Source: CAYMTN01 sp964393335
Lineage (GTDB): Bacteria; Chloroflexota; Anaerolineae; Aggregatilineales; Aggregatilineaceae
Length of the DNA: 13,698 nucleotides
Reading direction: 5' to 3'
Assembly (NCBI GenBank): GCA_964393335.1
Contig: CAYMTN010000150.1
Location: 1-13,698 of the forward strand
In this document: positions 7,079-13,614 of the stretch, piece by piece
How the letters are laid out: each line of letters begins with the position of its first letter
Numbering within the stretch: position 1 is the first letter of the stretch
Program-made: the position numbers and the translations under genes
Notes under the pieces: generated by a model
Databases searched by the model: none
What the model saw: the letters and a program-made list of their open reading frames with translations, nothing else
What the model was told of the DNA's origin: nothing

Positions 7079-8173
7079 TTACAGCGCCTGCGGCGAATCG
7101 TCTGGCGGGGCATCCGGCGGGGTTCGCCCCCTCTCAAGCGGTGTGCGGCGGCTCAGCACCAGGAATCCGGCCCCGATCACGGCCCCCATCACCAGTAGTG
7201 CCAGCAGCTTAAACAGGCGGCTGGCCGTTACCAGTGCGATTCCGCCAAACAACGCGCAGAATACGTAATAACCCAGCACGATTTGCCGCTGTGAGAGGCC
7301 CAGGTCCAGCAGGCGAAAATGGACATGTCCCCGATCCCCTTCGGTTGGGTTGTGGCCCGTGCTCACGCGGCGCGCGATCTGCCACACGACATCAAGCAGC
7401 GGCAGCCCCATCACGAGCAGCACGGTTGCCATTTTCGCGCCGCCGATAATACCCAGCACACCGGTGGTATAACCCAGAAACAGGGCGCCGTTGCTGCCCA
7501 TGAATACGCGCGCCGGGTGAAAATTGTAGGGCAAAAAACCCAGCGCCGCCCCGAACAGCGCCAGCGGCAGCAAACTCACGCTGACCTGATCCAGCCGGAA
7601 CGCCGCATGGATAAAAATCATCAGGGCAGCCACAGCGCACACGCCCGCCGCCAGCCCGTCCAGGCCATCCAACCAGTTGACGGTGTTCATCATCAAACCC
7701 AGCCAGAAAAGCGTCAGGGTGACGGTCACGACGTAAGGCCACTGCGGAGTCAAAGCGCCGGTCAGCGGGTTGTTGAAACCTTCGATGATGATCAAAAACA
7801 GCACCGCAATCGCGGCAGCTACCAGTTGCGCCGTGTACTGCAACAGCGCGCCGAACTCGAACTTATCATCCAGAATGCCGAATACAAACAAAAACGCGCC
7901 ACCCAGAAGCAGCCCGACGAGGCGGATAATCTCCTTATCGTCCGTCCGCACGACTGGCAAAAACTGCGCCAGAACGACCGCCACCGTAAACGCGACGTAC
8001 ATCGCCATGCCGCCGAATTTGGATACGGCACGAGTGTGTTTGTGCCGGTCTCTGGGGCGATCCACGATGCCCCAACGCAGCCCCAATCGCCGTGCAACAG
8101 GCGTGAGCACGAATGCCAATCCAAATGAAACCCCAAACACCACCACAAATGATAAAACGCGATCGCTCGCCAT
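7079..8173 (-). CDS. WecA/TagO/MraY-family polyprenyl-phosphate sugar-1-phosphate transferase
   Basis: This family transfers a sugar-1-phosphate from a UDP-sugar to undecaprenyl phosphate at the inner face of the membrane, starting synthesis of wall or surface glycans. The 364-residue protein is rich in transmembrane helices. It shows the early RPRDRHKHTR segment (39-48), the acidic pair GILDD (99-103), NTVNWLDGLDGLAAG (163-177), and the C-terminal RGHVHFRLLDLGLSQRQ (281-297), closer to WecA/TagO than to MraY. The normal 'FMGDxGS' motif reads FMGSNGALFLG (224-234): Ser227 replaces the usual Asp. The usual HxHH reads HVHF. The C-terminal ~25 residues are a hydrophilic Pro/Asp-rich extension. 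ATG 8173 is preferred over the adjacent TTG. It lies 56 bp downstream of upp on the same strand, so it is probably co-transcribed. Family membership is firm; activity and substrate are open. Confidence 0.88.
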   Translation of the reverse strand: MASDRVLSFVVVFGVSFGLAFVLTPVARRLGLRWGIVDRPRDRHKHTRAVSKFGGMAMYVAFTVAVVLAQFLPVVRTDDKEIIRLVGLLLGGAFLFVFGILDDKFEFGALLQYTAQLVAAAIAVLFLIIIEGFNNPLTGALTPQWPYVVTVTLTLFWLGLMMNTVNWLDGLDGLAAGVCAVAALMIFIHAAFRLDQVSVSLLPLALFGAALGFLPYNFHPARVFMGSNGALFLGYTTGVLGIIGGAKMATVLLVMGLPLLDVVWQIARRVSTGHNPTEGDRGHVHFRLLDLGLSQRQIVLGYYVFCALFGGIALVTASRLFKLLALLVMGAVIGAGFLVLSRRTPLERGRTPPDAPPDDSPQAL

Positions 8174-8229
8174 CAAACTCTCTTATCTCTGGCGCAAGAA
8201 ACTCCCCGCATACGGTGCGAATTCCGTGA

Positions 8230-8862
8230 TCAAGCCGTGCCAAACTGGCGATCCCCGGCATCTCCCAGCCCCGGCACGATGAAGCCGCGCTCGTTGAGGT
8301 GATCGTCAATCGCCGCCAGATAGATCGGCAGATCGGGGTGGGCCGCCGTCACCGCTTCCAGACCTTCCGGCGCAGCGATCAAACCGACAAACTTGATACG
8401 CTTGACGCCCCAGTCTTTGAGCACTTCCACGGCTGCCGACGCCGACCCGCCGGTGGCGAGCATCGGGTCCAGGATCAAACACACCTGCACAGTCGGATCA
8501 ACCGGCAGTTTGTTGTAATACGACACCGGGCGCAGCGTCTTTTCGTCACGGTACAGGCCGAGGTGCCAGACCTGCGCGCCAGGGATCATCTCGTGGATGC
8601 CGTCCACCATCCCCAGCCCGGCCCGCAGAATCGGCACCAGGCCGACTTCTTCCTGCAGATGGTAGCCGGGGGCCATATCCAACGGCGTCGCCACCGTGCA
8701 TTCGTTCAGCCGCAGATCGGCCATCGCTTCATATCCGAGCAGCATCGCCAGCTCACGGATCAACTCACGGAATTTTTTGTGTTCAGTCGTTTTGTCGCGC
8801 AGAAGGGTTAACTTGTGTTTTATCAGCGGGTGCTGCGATACATGGACATTTGGGTAGCTCAT
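8230..8862 (-). CDS. upp: Uracil phosphoribosyltransferase
   Basis: This cytoplasmic salvage enzyme makes UMP from uracil and PRPP. The 210-residue protein matches the family length. It has RAGLGM (80-85), GLYRDE (102-107), the PRPP-binding loop LILDPMLATGGSA (129-141), and the C-terminal uracil-site segment with NERGFIVPGLGDAGDR ending in FGTA. The frame is open 24 codons further upstream. ATG 8862 is chosen because AAGGAG stands a few bases before it on the minus strand, the N-terminus MSYPNVHV matches the family start, and the promoter lies within the upstream extension. It is the first gene of a probable two-gene minus-strand operon with the WecA-like gene and is divergent from ruvB. Confidence 0.96.
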   Translation of the reverse strand: MSYPNVHVSQHPLIKHKLTLLRDKTTEHKKFRELIRELAMLLGYEAMADLRLNECTVATPLDMAPGYHLQEEVGLVPILRAGLGMVDGIHEMIPGAQVWHLGLYRDEKTLRPVSYYNKLPVDPTVQVCLILDPMLATGGSASAAVEVLKDWGVKRIKFVGLIAAPEGLEAVTAAHPDLPIYLAAIDDHLNERGFIVPGLGDAGDRQFGTA

Positions 8863-8893
8863 GCGGATCTCCTTCGGACATTGTGCGCCGCAG

Positions 8894-8921
8894 ATTGTAA
8901 CGTCACATGCCAGCCTGTCAA
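8894..8921 (-). promoter_or_regulatory. Promoter of upp
   Basis: On the minus strand, a consensus TTGACA (-35, plus positions 8916-8921) is followed after 16 bp by TACAAT (-10, 8894-8899). Transcription would start near 8887, about 25 bases before the upp ATG, with the ribosome-binding site in that leader. It is the best sigma-70-like match in the window. Confidence 0.75.
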
Positions 8922-8942
8922 CGCCGAAAAACATGCGAAACC

Positions 8943-8971
8943 TTTACCGATACCGTCTGGCCCGGTATACT
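8943..8971 (+). promoter_or_regulatory. Promoter of ruvB
   Basis: TTTACC (8943-8948) and TATACT (8966-8971) are separated by 17 bp. The likely start is near 8978, about 29 bases before the chosen ruvB ATG. It is arranged back-to-back with the upp promoter, with only 21 bp between the two -35 boxes. I see no clear SOS (LexA-type) operator overlapping it. Confidence 0.6.
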
Positions 8972-9006
8972 TCGTAGGTGAAATGGATCGAACACAGGAG
9001 CCTGGA

Positions 9007-10032
9007 ATGCCTGACGCAGATCGCATGGTGAGCGGACAAAAACGCACCGAAGACCGAATAGATTACGCCCTGCGCCCGCGCCGCCTGGACGAGATGACCG
9101 GGCAAGTGCGTGTCGTCGAAAACCTTCGGATTCTGATCGAAGCGGCCAAAGCACGCCACGAAGCCCTTGACCATGTGCTGCTCTACGGGCCGCCCGGCCT
9201 GGGCAAAACCACGTTTGCCCACGTGATCAGCAACGAAATGGAAGTGAACATCCGCATCACCGCCGGTCCGTCGATTGAACGAGCAGGTGATCTGGCAGCC
9301 ATCCTGACCCATCTACGCGAGGGGGACGTGCTGTTCATTGACGAGATTCACCGTTTAGGCCGCGCAGTCGAAGAAGTGTTGTATCCCGCGATGGAGGATT
9401 TCGCGCTCGACATCGTGATCGGTAAGGGGCCATCAGCTAAAAACGTGCGCCTGAACCTGCCGCGTTTCACCGTGATCGGTGCGACGACACGCCTCGCTCT
9501 GCTGACAGCCCCGTTACGTGCCCGATTTGGCGCGGTGTACCGCCTCGATTTTTACAGCATCGACGCCATCTGCGACATCGTCGATCGTGCGGCTCAGATG
9601 CTGGCAGTCCCCATCGAAGATGACGGCACGCACGAGATCGCGCGGCGGGCACGCGGCACACCGCGCGTTGCGCTGCGCCTGCTCAAACGCGTGCGGGACT
9701 ATGCAGAAGTGCGTGCCGACGGCGTGGTTACCAGCGAGATTGCCGCTCAAGCGCTCGATCTGCTGGAAATCGACCCGCTCGGCCTGGATGACATCGACCG
9801 GCGCGTACTGCTGACCATCATCAGGAAATTCGAGGGTGGCCCGGTGGGGCTGGAAACGATCGCCGCTTCGATCAGCGAGGAGTCGGACACGATCATGGAC
9901 GTGTATGAGCCGTATCTGCTCCAGCTCGGTTTTCTCGAACGCACACCACGAGGCCGGATGGCGACCCGGCTTGCTTACGAGCACCTGGGTCTTGCCGACG
10001 ACCGCCCGCCGCGCCAGGCGACTTTGTTCTGA
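9007..10032 (+). CDS. ruvB: Holliday junction branch migration ATPase RuvB
   Basis: RuvB is the hexameric AAA+ motor that, with RuvA, drives branch migration of Holliday junctions in recombinational repair. The 341-residue protein has Walker A GPPGLGKTT (61-69), Walker B VLFIDEIHRL (108-117), sensor 1 GATTR (158-162), the RARFG segment with probable Arg finger Arg173, sensor 2 in RGTPR (216-220), and the C-terminal winged-helix signature ERTPRGRMAT. The frame is open back to 8815. ATG 9007 is chosen because AGGAG (8996-9000) stands 6 bases before it and the ruvB promoter lies at 8943-8971; ATG 8983 is a weaker alternative. ruvA and ruvC are not nearby. It heads a compact unit with the DUF2905-like gene (11 bp gap) and queA. 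Confidence 0.96.
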   Translation: MPDADRMVSGQKRTEDRIDYALRPRRLDEMTGQVRVVENLRILIEAAKARHEALDHVLLYGPPGLGKTTFAHVISNEMEVNIRITAGPSIERAGDLAAILTHLREGDVLFIDEIHRLGRAVEEVLYPAMEDFALDIVIGKGPSAKNVRLNLPRFTVIGATTRLALLTAPLRARFGAVYRLDFYSIDAICDIVDRAAQMLAVPIEDDGTHEIARRARGTPRVALRLLKRVRDYAEVRADGVVTSEIAAQALDLLEIDPLGLDDIDRRVLLTIIRKFEGGPVGLETIAASISEESDTIMDVYEPYLLQLGFLERTPRGRMATRLAYEHLGLADDRPPRQATLF

Positions 10033-10043
10033 GACGGACACTC

Positions 10044-10283
10044 ATGGACCTGAACGCTGTGGGACGCGCGGTCGTTTTTCTTGGGATCGCCCTGGTGGTG
10101 TTAGGCGGGCTGCTGGTAACATTCAGCCGGATACCGGTCCTGAAACACCTCGGCCACCTGCCCGGCGACATTCGTATTCAAGGCGAAAACTATTCGTGCT
10201 TTTTCCCCATCGTCAGCATGATCCTCATCAGTCTCTTGCTGTCGCTGGCTCTGAACATCATTCTGCGACTCATCAACCGTTGA
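10044..10283 (+). CDS. DUF2905-like small membrane protein
   Basis: This 79-residue protein has two hydrophobic helices (about 8-26 and 54-75) around a short polar segment containing HLPGDIRIQGEN. The arrangement 'LGRLPGDIRI...FYFP...' is characteristic of the DUF2905 family, small inner-membrane proteins of unknown function that I recall often lying beside ruvB and queA. That matches the position here, 11 bp after ruvB and 8 bp before queA. No catalytic residue can be pointed to and no function is known. ATG 10044 is the only sensible start; its ribosome-binding site is weak, so translation is probably coupled to ruvB. Confidence 0.85.
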   Translation: MDLNAVGRAVVFLGIALVVLGGLLVTFSRIPVLKHLGHLPGDIRIQGENYSCFFPIVSMILISLLLSLALNIILRLINR

Positions 10284-10291
10284 AACGACTT

Positions 10292-11395
10292 ATGCACATC
10301 TCAGACTACGATTACACCCTACCCCCTGAATTGATCGCGCAGACGCCTATCGAGCCGCGCGACGCGTCCCGTATGCTCGTGCTGCACCGCGACAGCGGAA
10401 CAATCGAGCACCGCGTTTTTCGCGATTTGCCGGAATACCTCAACCCCGGTGATGTGATCGTGCTCAACCAGACGCGCGTCATCCCGGCGCGACTGCCAGC
10501 GCACAAAGTCCCGACCGGCGGTGCGGCGGAAATTCTGCTGCTGCGCCAGATAGATGACACGCGCTGGATCGTGATCGTTGGCGGCAAACGCGTCAGCACC
10601 GGCACGCGGTTGGCGGTCGGCCAGGGCGACAAAACGATTGAGGCAACCGTGATCGAGGACCGCGACGAAAACCGGCGCGTCGTGGAATTCGCCGAACCGA
10701 TCCGGCCCTACCTGGACGACCTGGGCGAGATGCCGCTGCCGCCGTACATCACGACACCGCTGGAAGACGCATCCCGCTACCAGACGATTTACGCGCGTTA
10801 CGACGGGTCAGCCGCCGCGCCAACGGCGGGCCTGCATTTCACGGCGGATATGCTGCTGGCGCTGAATCGTCAGGGAATTGAGATCGCGTACTGCACGTTA
10901 CACATCGGCATGGACACCTTCGCGCCGGTCCGCGAGGAAAATGTCCGCGAGCACAAAATGCACACCGAGCGCGCCATTCTGACACCTGAAGACGCGCAGA
11001 CCATCAATAACGCGCGCCTGCACGGCAGCCGGATCGTCGCCATCGGCACAACCGCCGTCCGGACGCTTGAAACCGCCGCGATCCGCTCGGCGGCTTACGG
11101 CAGCGCCGCCAACGACCCGTCCAGCGCACAGCGCACGGTGGCCAGCCTGGACGAAAACCTGTGTCCCTGGCGATCTGTGATTGCCATCGACGAGGATACG
11201 GATTTGTTCATCACGCCGGGTTATCGTTTCCGCGCAGTGGACGTGATGCTCACCAATTTCCACCTGCCGCGCTCCACGCTGCTGATGCTGGTCAGTGCCT
11301 TCGTAGGCCGTGAAAAAATCCTTGATGCCTACCAGATCGCGGTGCAGGAGAAATACCGGTTTTACAGCCTGGGGGATTGCTGCCTGTTCATATGA
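10292..11395 (+). CDS. queA: S-adenosylmethionine:tRNA ribosyltransferase-isomerase
   Basis: QueA adds the cyclopentene ring in queuosine synthesis, moving the ribosyl part of SAM onto 7-aminomethyl-7-deazaguanine at the tRNA wobble position. The 367-residue protein shows the family signatures in order: SDYDYTLPPELIAQ near the N-terminus, NQTRVIPARL (59-68), GEMPLPPYI (145-153), APTAGLHF (176-183), the FAPVREENVREHKMH region (210-224), GTTAVRTLE (252-260) and NFHLPRSTLLMLVSAF (322-337), ending in YRFYSLGD. It is somewhat longer than the common 340-350, with an Ala/Ser-rich insertion at about 263-292. The frame is open far upstream through ruvB, but ATG 10292 matches the family N-terminus, 8 bp after the preceding stop. 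The ribosome-binding site is weak. It converges on a small minus-strand gene 20 bp away. Confidence 0.96.
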   Translation: MHISDYDYTLPPELIAQTPIEPRDASRMLVLHRDSGTIEHRVFRDLPEYLNPGDVIVLNQTRVIPARLPAHKVPTGGAAEILLLRQIDDTRWIVIVGGKRVSTGTRLAVGQGDKTIEATVIEDRDENRRVVEFAEPIRPYLDDLGEMPLPPYITTPLEDASRYQTIYARYDGSAAAPTAGLHFTADMLLALNRQGIEIAYCTLHIGMDTFAPVREENVREHKMHTERAILTPEDAQTINNARLHGSRIVAIGTTAVRTLETAAIRSAAYGSAANDPSSAQRTVASLDENLCPWRSVIAIDEDTDLFITPGYRFRAVDVMLTNFHLPRSTLLMLVSAFVGREKILDAYQIAVQEKYRFYSLGDCCLFI

Positions 11396-11415
11396 CGCAG
11401 CGTGGCACAAAGCGG

Positions 11416-11661
11416 TCAGGGCTTGGCGAACCAGTTGAGCAGCTTTTTGACGATGTTGCGCTTGTTTGCCAGCGACTGCTGGTATTCCCGATTCAGTTCG
11501 CTGGCGAGGTTTTCGAGTTCCTCGACGTTCATACGAGCGCCGTTGACCAACACCCAGTTGTTGCCCAGATCGCGCAACTCCTTGGGAGCGCGTTGGTAGA
11601 GTGACCGGTAAATCATCAGGTACCGGGCCATTGCTTTTTCGACTCGACGTTGAGTCTCCAT
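11416..11661 (-). CDS. Small helical protein of unknown function
   Basis: I do not recognise this 81-residue protein. It is basic and mostly helical: helices around 3-28, 45-65 and 66-78 flank a short NNWVLVNGARM segment. The central part (47-72) has a heptad-like pattern that could pair as a coiled coil. There is no signal peptide, transmembrane segment, Cys/His metal site or HTH that I can see. ATG 11661 is preferred, with GCAAGGT about 10 bases upstream on the minus strand. A TTG at 11688 would add 9 residues but has no ribosome-binding site. It is single-standing, convergent with queA and divergent from the PNP gene. Codon use resembles its neighbours, and the absence of other good frames here supports a real gene. 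Confidence 0.6.
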   Translation of the reverse strand: METQRRVEKAMARYLMIYRSLYQRAPKELRDLGNNWVLVNGARMNVEELENLASELNREYQQSLANKRNIVKKLLNWFAKP

Positions 11662-11707
11662 CCCACCGCTACCTTGCTTTTGTGCCAAACAATCTTATCG
11701 CATCCCT

Positions 11708-11713
11708 AGTATA
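11708..11713 (-). promoter_or_regulatory. Candidate -10 box for the small minus-strand gene
   Basis: On the minus strand TATACT lies at plus positions 11708-11713, about 47 bases before ATG 11661. At 17-bp spacing the -35 would be AGGCTT, a poor match; a better TTGACT (11737-11742) is 23 bp away, too far. The call is weak. Confidence 0.3.
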
Positions 11714-11818
11714 GCCGTTAACGCAGGTATAAGCCTAGTCAAACGGCGTGAATATTCTCTGAAAAACCCTTGAAAAAGCTGGCGTTCCGCGTTCAGGGCG
11801 AGCACGTATGAACAAGTT

Positions 11819-11847
11819 ATGTCAAGCCGTCCCACCAGTGTTAAAAT
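11819..11847 (+). promoter_or_regulatory. Promoter of the purine nucleoside phosphorylase operon
   Basis: ATGTCA (11819-11824) and TAAAAT (11842-11847) are 17 bp apart in the 250-bp divergent spacer. The expected start is near 11854, giving a leader of about 58 bases before ATG 11912. The rest of the spacer (11662-11818) shows no gene or convincing structure beyond a short GAATATTC palindrome at 11750-11757. Confidence 0.5.
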
Positions 11848-11911
11848 AGAGCGCTCAGGACAAGACAGAATCGCCATTAAGGACCTACCGCATCTTCGGA
11901 GAAACGTTTGC

Positions 11912-12799
11912 ATGGACCAGACAGAATGGATACCTGAAGACCACTACCGCGAGGCCGCCGAGTCTGTGCGGCAGCGCATCCAGACAGTGCCCTCAGTTGG
12001 CTTGATCCTGGGATCGGGCCTGGGACCCCTTGTCGACGAGATTCGCAACGCCGAGATCATCCCGTACCAGGATATTCCACACTGGCCGCGTTCGACAGTG
12101 GTCGGCCACGCCGGGCGGCTGGTCAATGGGGACCTCGAAGGCCATACGGTCCTGGCGATGCAGGGACGCATTCATTTTTACGAGGGGTACAGCATGGCCC
12201 AGGTAACGCTGCCGGTGCGCGTGATGCGCTTGCTCGGCATTCGCACGCTGATCGTAACCAACGCCGCTGGTGGTTTGAACCCCGATTTTGACGCCGGGGA
12301 TGTGATGGTCATCGAAGACCATATCTTCCCGGCAGCTATGGCCGGTTTCAGCCCGCTGCGTGGCCCGAACCTGGGCGGCTTCGGCCCGCGTTTTTCGATC
12401 CACACCCACAGCTATACACCGTCGCTACGCGACCTGGCACGCCAGGTCGCCGAAGCGCAGGGTATCCCGCTGCGCGAGGGCGTCTACGTGTCGCTTTCCG
12501 GCCCGGCCTTTGAGACGCCCGCCGAAGTGCGGATGCTGCGTGCCTGGGGCGGAGACGCGGTTGGCATGTCCACCGCCGGTGAGGTCATGGTCGCCGCCCA
12601 TGCAGGTATGCGCGTGCTGGGTTTTTCGAGCATCACGAATCTGTCGCTGAGCAGCACGGAAGCTACCGACGAAATCAGCCACGAAGACGTATTACGATTG
12701 GGCAGACAGATCGTGCCGCGCCTCGCATCGATCATTCGCGGCGTGCTGCGCGAGCTTCCGCCCTTCGATCCATCGACGGTTGAGAACAAACCTGAGTAA
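11912..12799 (+). CDS. punA: Purine nucleoside phosphorylase (trimeric, PNP/MTAP family)
   Basis: This cytoplasmic salvage enzyme splits purine (deoxy)ribonucleosides with phosphate, giving the free base and (deoxy)ribose-1-phosphate. The 295-residue protein has the trimeric-class motifs: LGSGLG (33-38) with the phosphate-binding Ser, RSTVVGHAG (60-68), QGRIHFYEGY (84-93) with His88, TNAAGGLN (116-123), LSGPAFETPAE (195-205) with Glu201, GMSTAGEV (218-225) and SSITN (239-243) with Asn243. Glu201 and Asn243 are the usual base-recognition residues of the 6-oxopurine-specific class, so inosine/guanosine preference is likely. ATG 11912 is chosen because GGAG lies about 10 bases upstream; an in-frame ATG at 11819 would place the -10 box inside the gene. 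The next gene starts 2 bases after the stop, implying tight coupling. Confidence 0.94.
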   Translation: MDQTEWIPEDHYREAAESVRQRIQTVPSVGLILGSGLGPLVDEIRNAEIIPYQDIPHWPRSTVVGHAGRLVNGDLEGHTVLAMQGRIHFYEGYSMAQVTLPVRVMRLLGIRTLIVTNAAGGLNPDFDAGDVMVIEDHIFPAAMAGFSPLRGPNLGGFGPRFSIHTHSYTPSLRDLARQVAEAQGIPLREGVYVSLSGPAFETPAEVRMLRAWGGDAVGMSTAGEVMVAAHAGMRVLGFSSITNLSLSSTEATDEISHEDVLRLGRQIVPRLASIIRGVLRELPPFDPSTVENKPE

Positions 12800-12801
12800 T
12801 C

Positions 12802-13605
12802 ATGACCAGTTTTGTGTTTTTCATCGAAAAAATCGCGTTTGGCCTGTACATTTTGAGCACAGGCGGTATTCTGTTCATGGCGTACCGTTTGCAGCAGGCC
12901 CGGCGAGAGTTGAGCATCTCGCAGTTCAAACTGGAGCGCGAACACGCCCAGGTACGCCAGGCCAACGCGATTACGTTCGGTGGATTGCTGATTGAAGTCG
13001 TGATCGGCGTGTGGGCCATAGCAAACGTGATGGCCCCCACCCTGCGTGATATCCGGCTCGGCTCGCAGGGTGCGGCCACTACCGGCCTGCAACGCTTCGT
13101 AACGAGCACCCCGGCCTCAAATCCGCCGGTAGCGTTGGGCGGCAGCGGGAGCGGCGATCAGGGCCCGGCCATTTTCCAGACGCCGGTCCCGACGGCGACC
13201 GCGGTTGGAACCATCATACCGGATGCGCCGGAGATCGTAGGCTGCCCGCGTGACAGCGCCTGGTTTTTGATTCCCGGCAACGGGCAGCTTATTTTTGAGG
13301 CGACGACGGCCTGGGGCACCGCTAACGTCAGTGATTTCTCCAGCTACCGGTTTGAGATCAAACCCGCGCGGGGAGACGCCGAGTTCGCTCCCATTGGCGG
13401 TGATTACACCAGCCCTGTGATTGACGGGCCGTTAGGGGACATCTTCCCGAGAAATTTCCCAACAGGTGAGTATCGCTTCAGAATGGTTGTTTTCGACAAC
13501 ACCAACACGGTGCGGGCCTTGTGCGAAATTACAATTCACATCAGCGAACCGCCGCCCACACCCACGCCGATTGGCGTGGGTGTGCCGACCCAGCCACCGG
13601 CCTGA
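12802..13605 (+). CDS. Two-TM membrane protein with extracytoplasmic beta-sandwich-like domain
   Basis: This 267-residue protein has no assigned function. Two hydrophobic helices (about 5-28 and 57-78) flank a charged, coiled-coil-prone segment rich in Arg, Glu and Gln (30-55). A Thr/Pro/Gly/Ser-rich linker (about 95-140) leads to a domain at about 141-248 with alternating beta-strand character. Features such as FSSYRFEIKPA, PVIDGPLGDI and FPTGEYRFRMVVFDN resemble an Ig/fibronectin-like module I associate with surface proteins and penicillin-binding proteins of Chloroflexota. Cys148 and Cys241 bracket the module and could form a disulfide if it is outside the cell. The end is again Thr/Pro-rich (TPTP). 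The ATG comes 2 bases after the PNP stop, so it is co-translated with it. Why a surface protein is tied to a cytosolic salvage enzyme is unclear. Confidence 0.8.
   Translation: MTSFVFFIEKIAFGLYILSTGGILFMAYRLQQARRELSISQFKLEREHAQVRQANAITFGGLLIEVVIGVWAIANVMAPTLRDIRLGSQGAATTGLQRFVTSTPASNPPVALGGSGSGDQGPAIFQTPVPTATAVGTIIPDAPEIVGCPRDSAWFLIPGNGQLIFEATTAWGTANVSDFSSYRFEIKPARGDAEFAPIGGDYTSPVIDGPLGDIFPRNFPTGEYRFRMVVFDNTNTVRALCEITIHISEPPPTPTPIGVGVPTQPPA
13557..13584. repeat. Perfect 12-bp inverted repeat with 4-base loop between convergent genes
   Basis: CACACCCACGCC (13557-13568) and GGCGTGGGTGTG (13573-13584) are exact reverse complements around GATT. The hairpin lies in the last codons of the two-TM protein gene, ending 21 bases before the end of its stop codon, and 30 bases beyond the stop of the convergent gene. 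Neither strand has a T-run after it, so it is not a textbook terminator, but the position suits a bidirectional transcription or 3'-end stabilising element. Confidence 0.6.
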
Positions 13606-13614
13606 CCAGTACGG

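Noticed and set aside
6300..7137. Long alternative open frames (247 residues on plus, 253 on minus) over the Pro-rich tail of the membrane protein
   Set aside because: The region is GC-rich and low in complexity, so stop codons are rare in all frames. The alternative products are compositionally odd with no motif, and neither has a good ribosome-binding site.
7319..8128. 269-residue plus-strand open frame opposite the WecA-like gene
   Set aside because: It is the antisense shadow of a clearly conserved membrane enzyme; its product is rich in Gln, His and Arg and resembles no family.
8863..8934. 24-residue N-terminal extension of Upp
   Set aside because: It would overlap the TTGACA/TACAAT promoter; ATG 8862 has AAGGAG and the family N-terminus.
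8815..9006. N-terminal extension of RuvB from 8815, or start at ATG 8983
   Set aside because: The extension runs through the ruvB promoter and antisense to the upp start. ATG 9007 has the better AGGAG at 6-base spacing, and RuvB proteins start near this point.
11819..11911. N-terminal extension of PNP from ATG 11819
   Set aside because: The extension would encode the likely -10 box, has no ribosome-binding site, and adds residues not resembling the family N-terminus.
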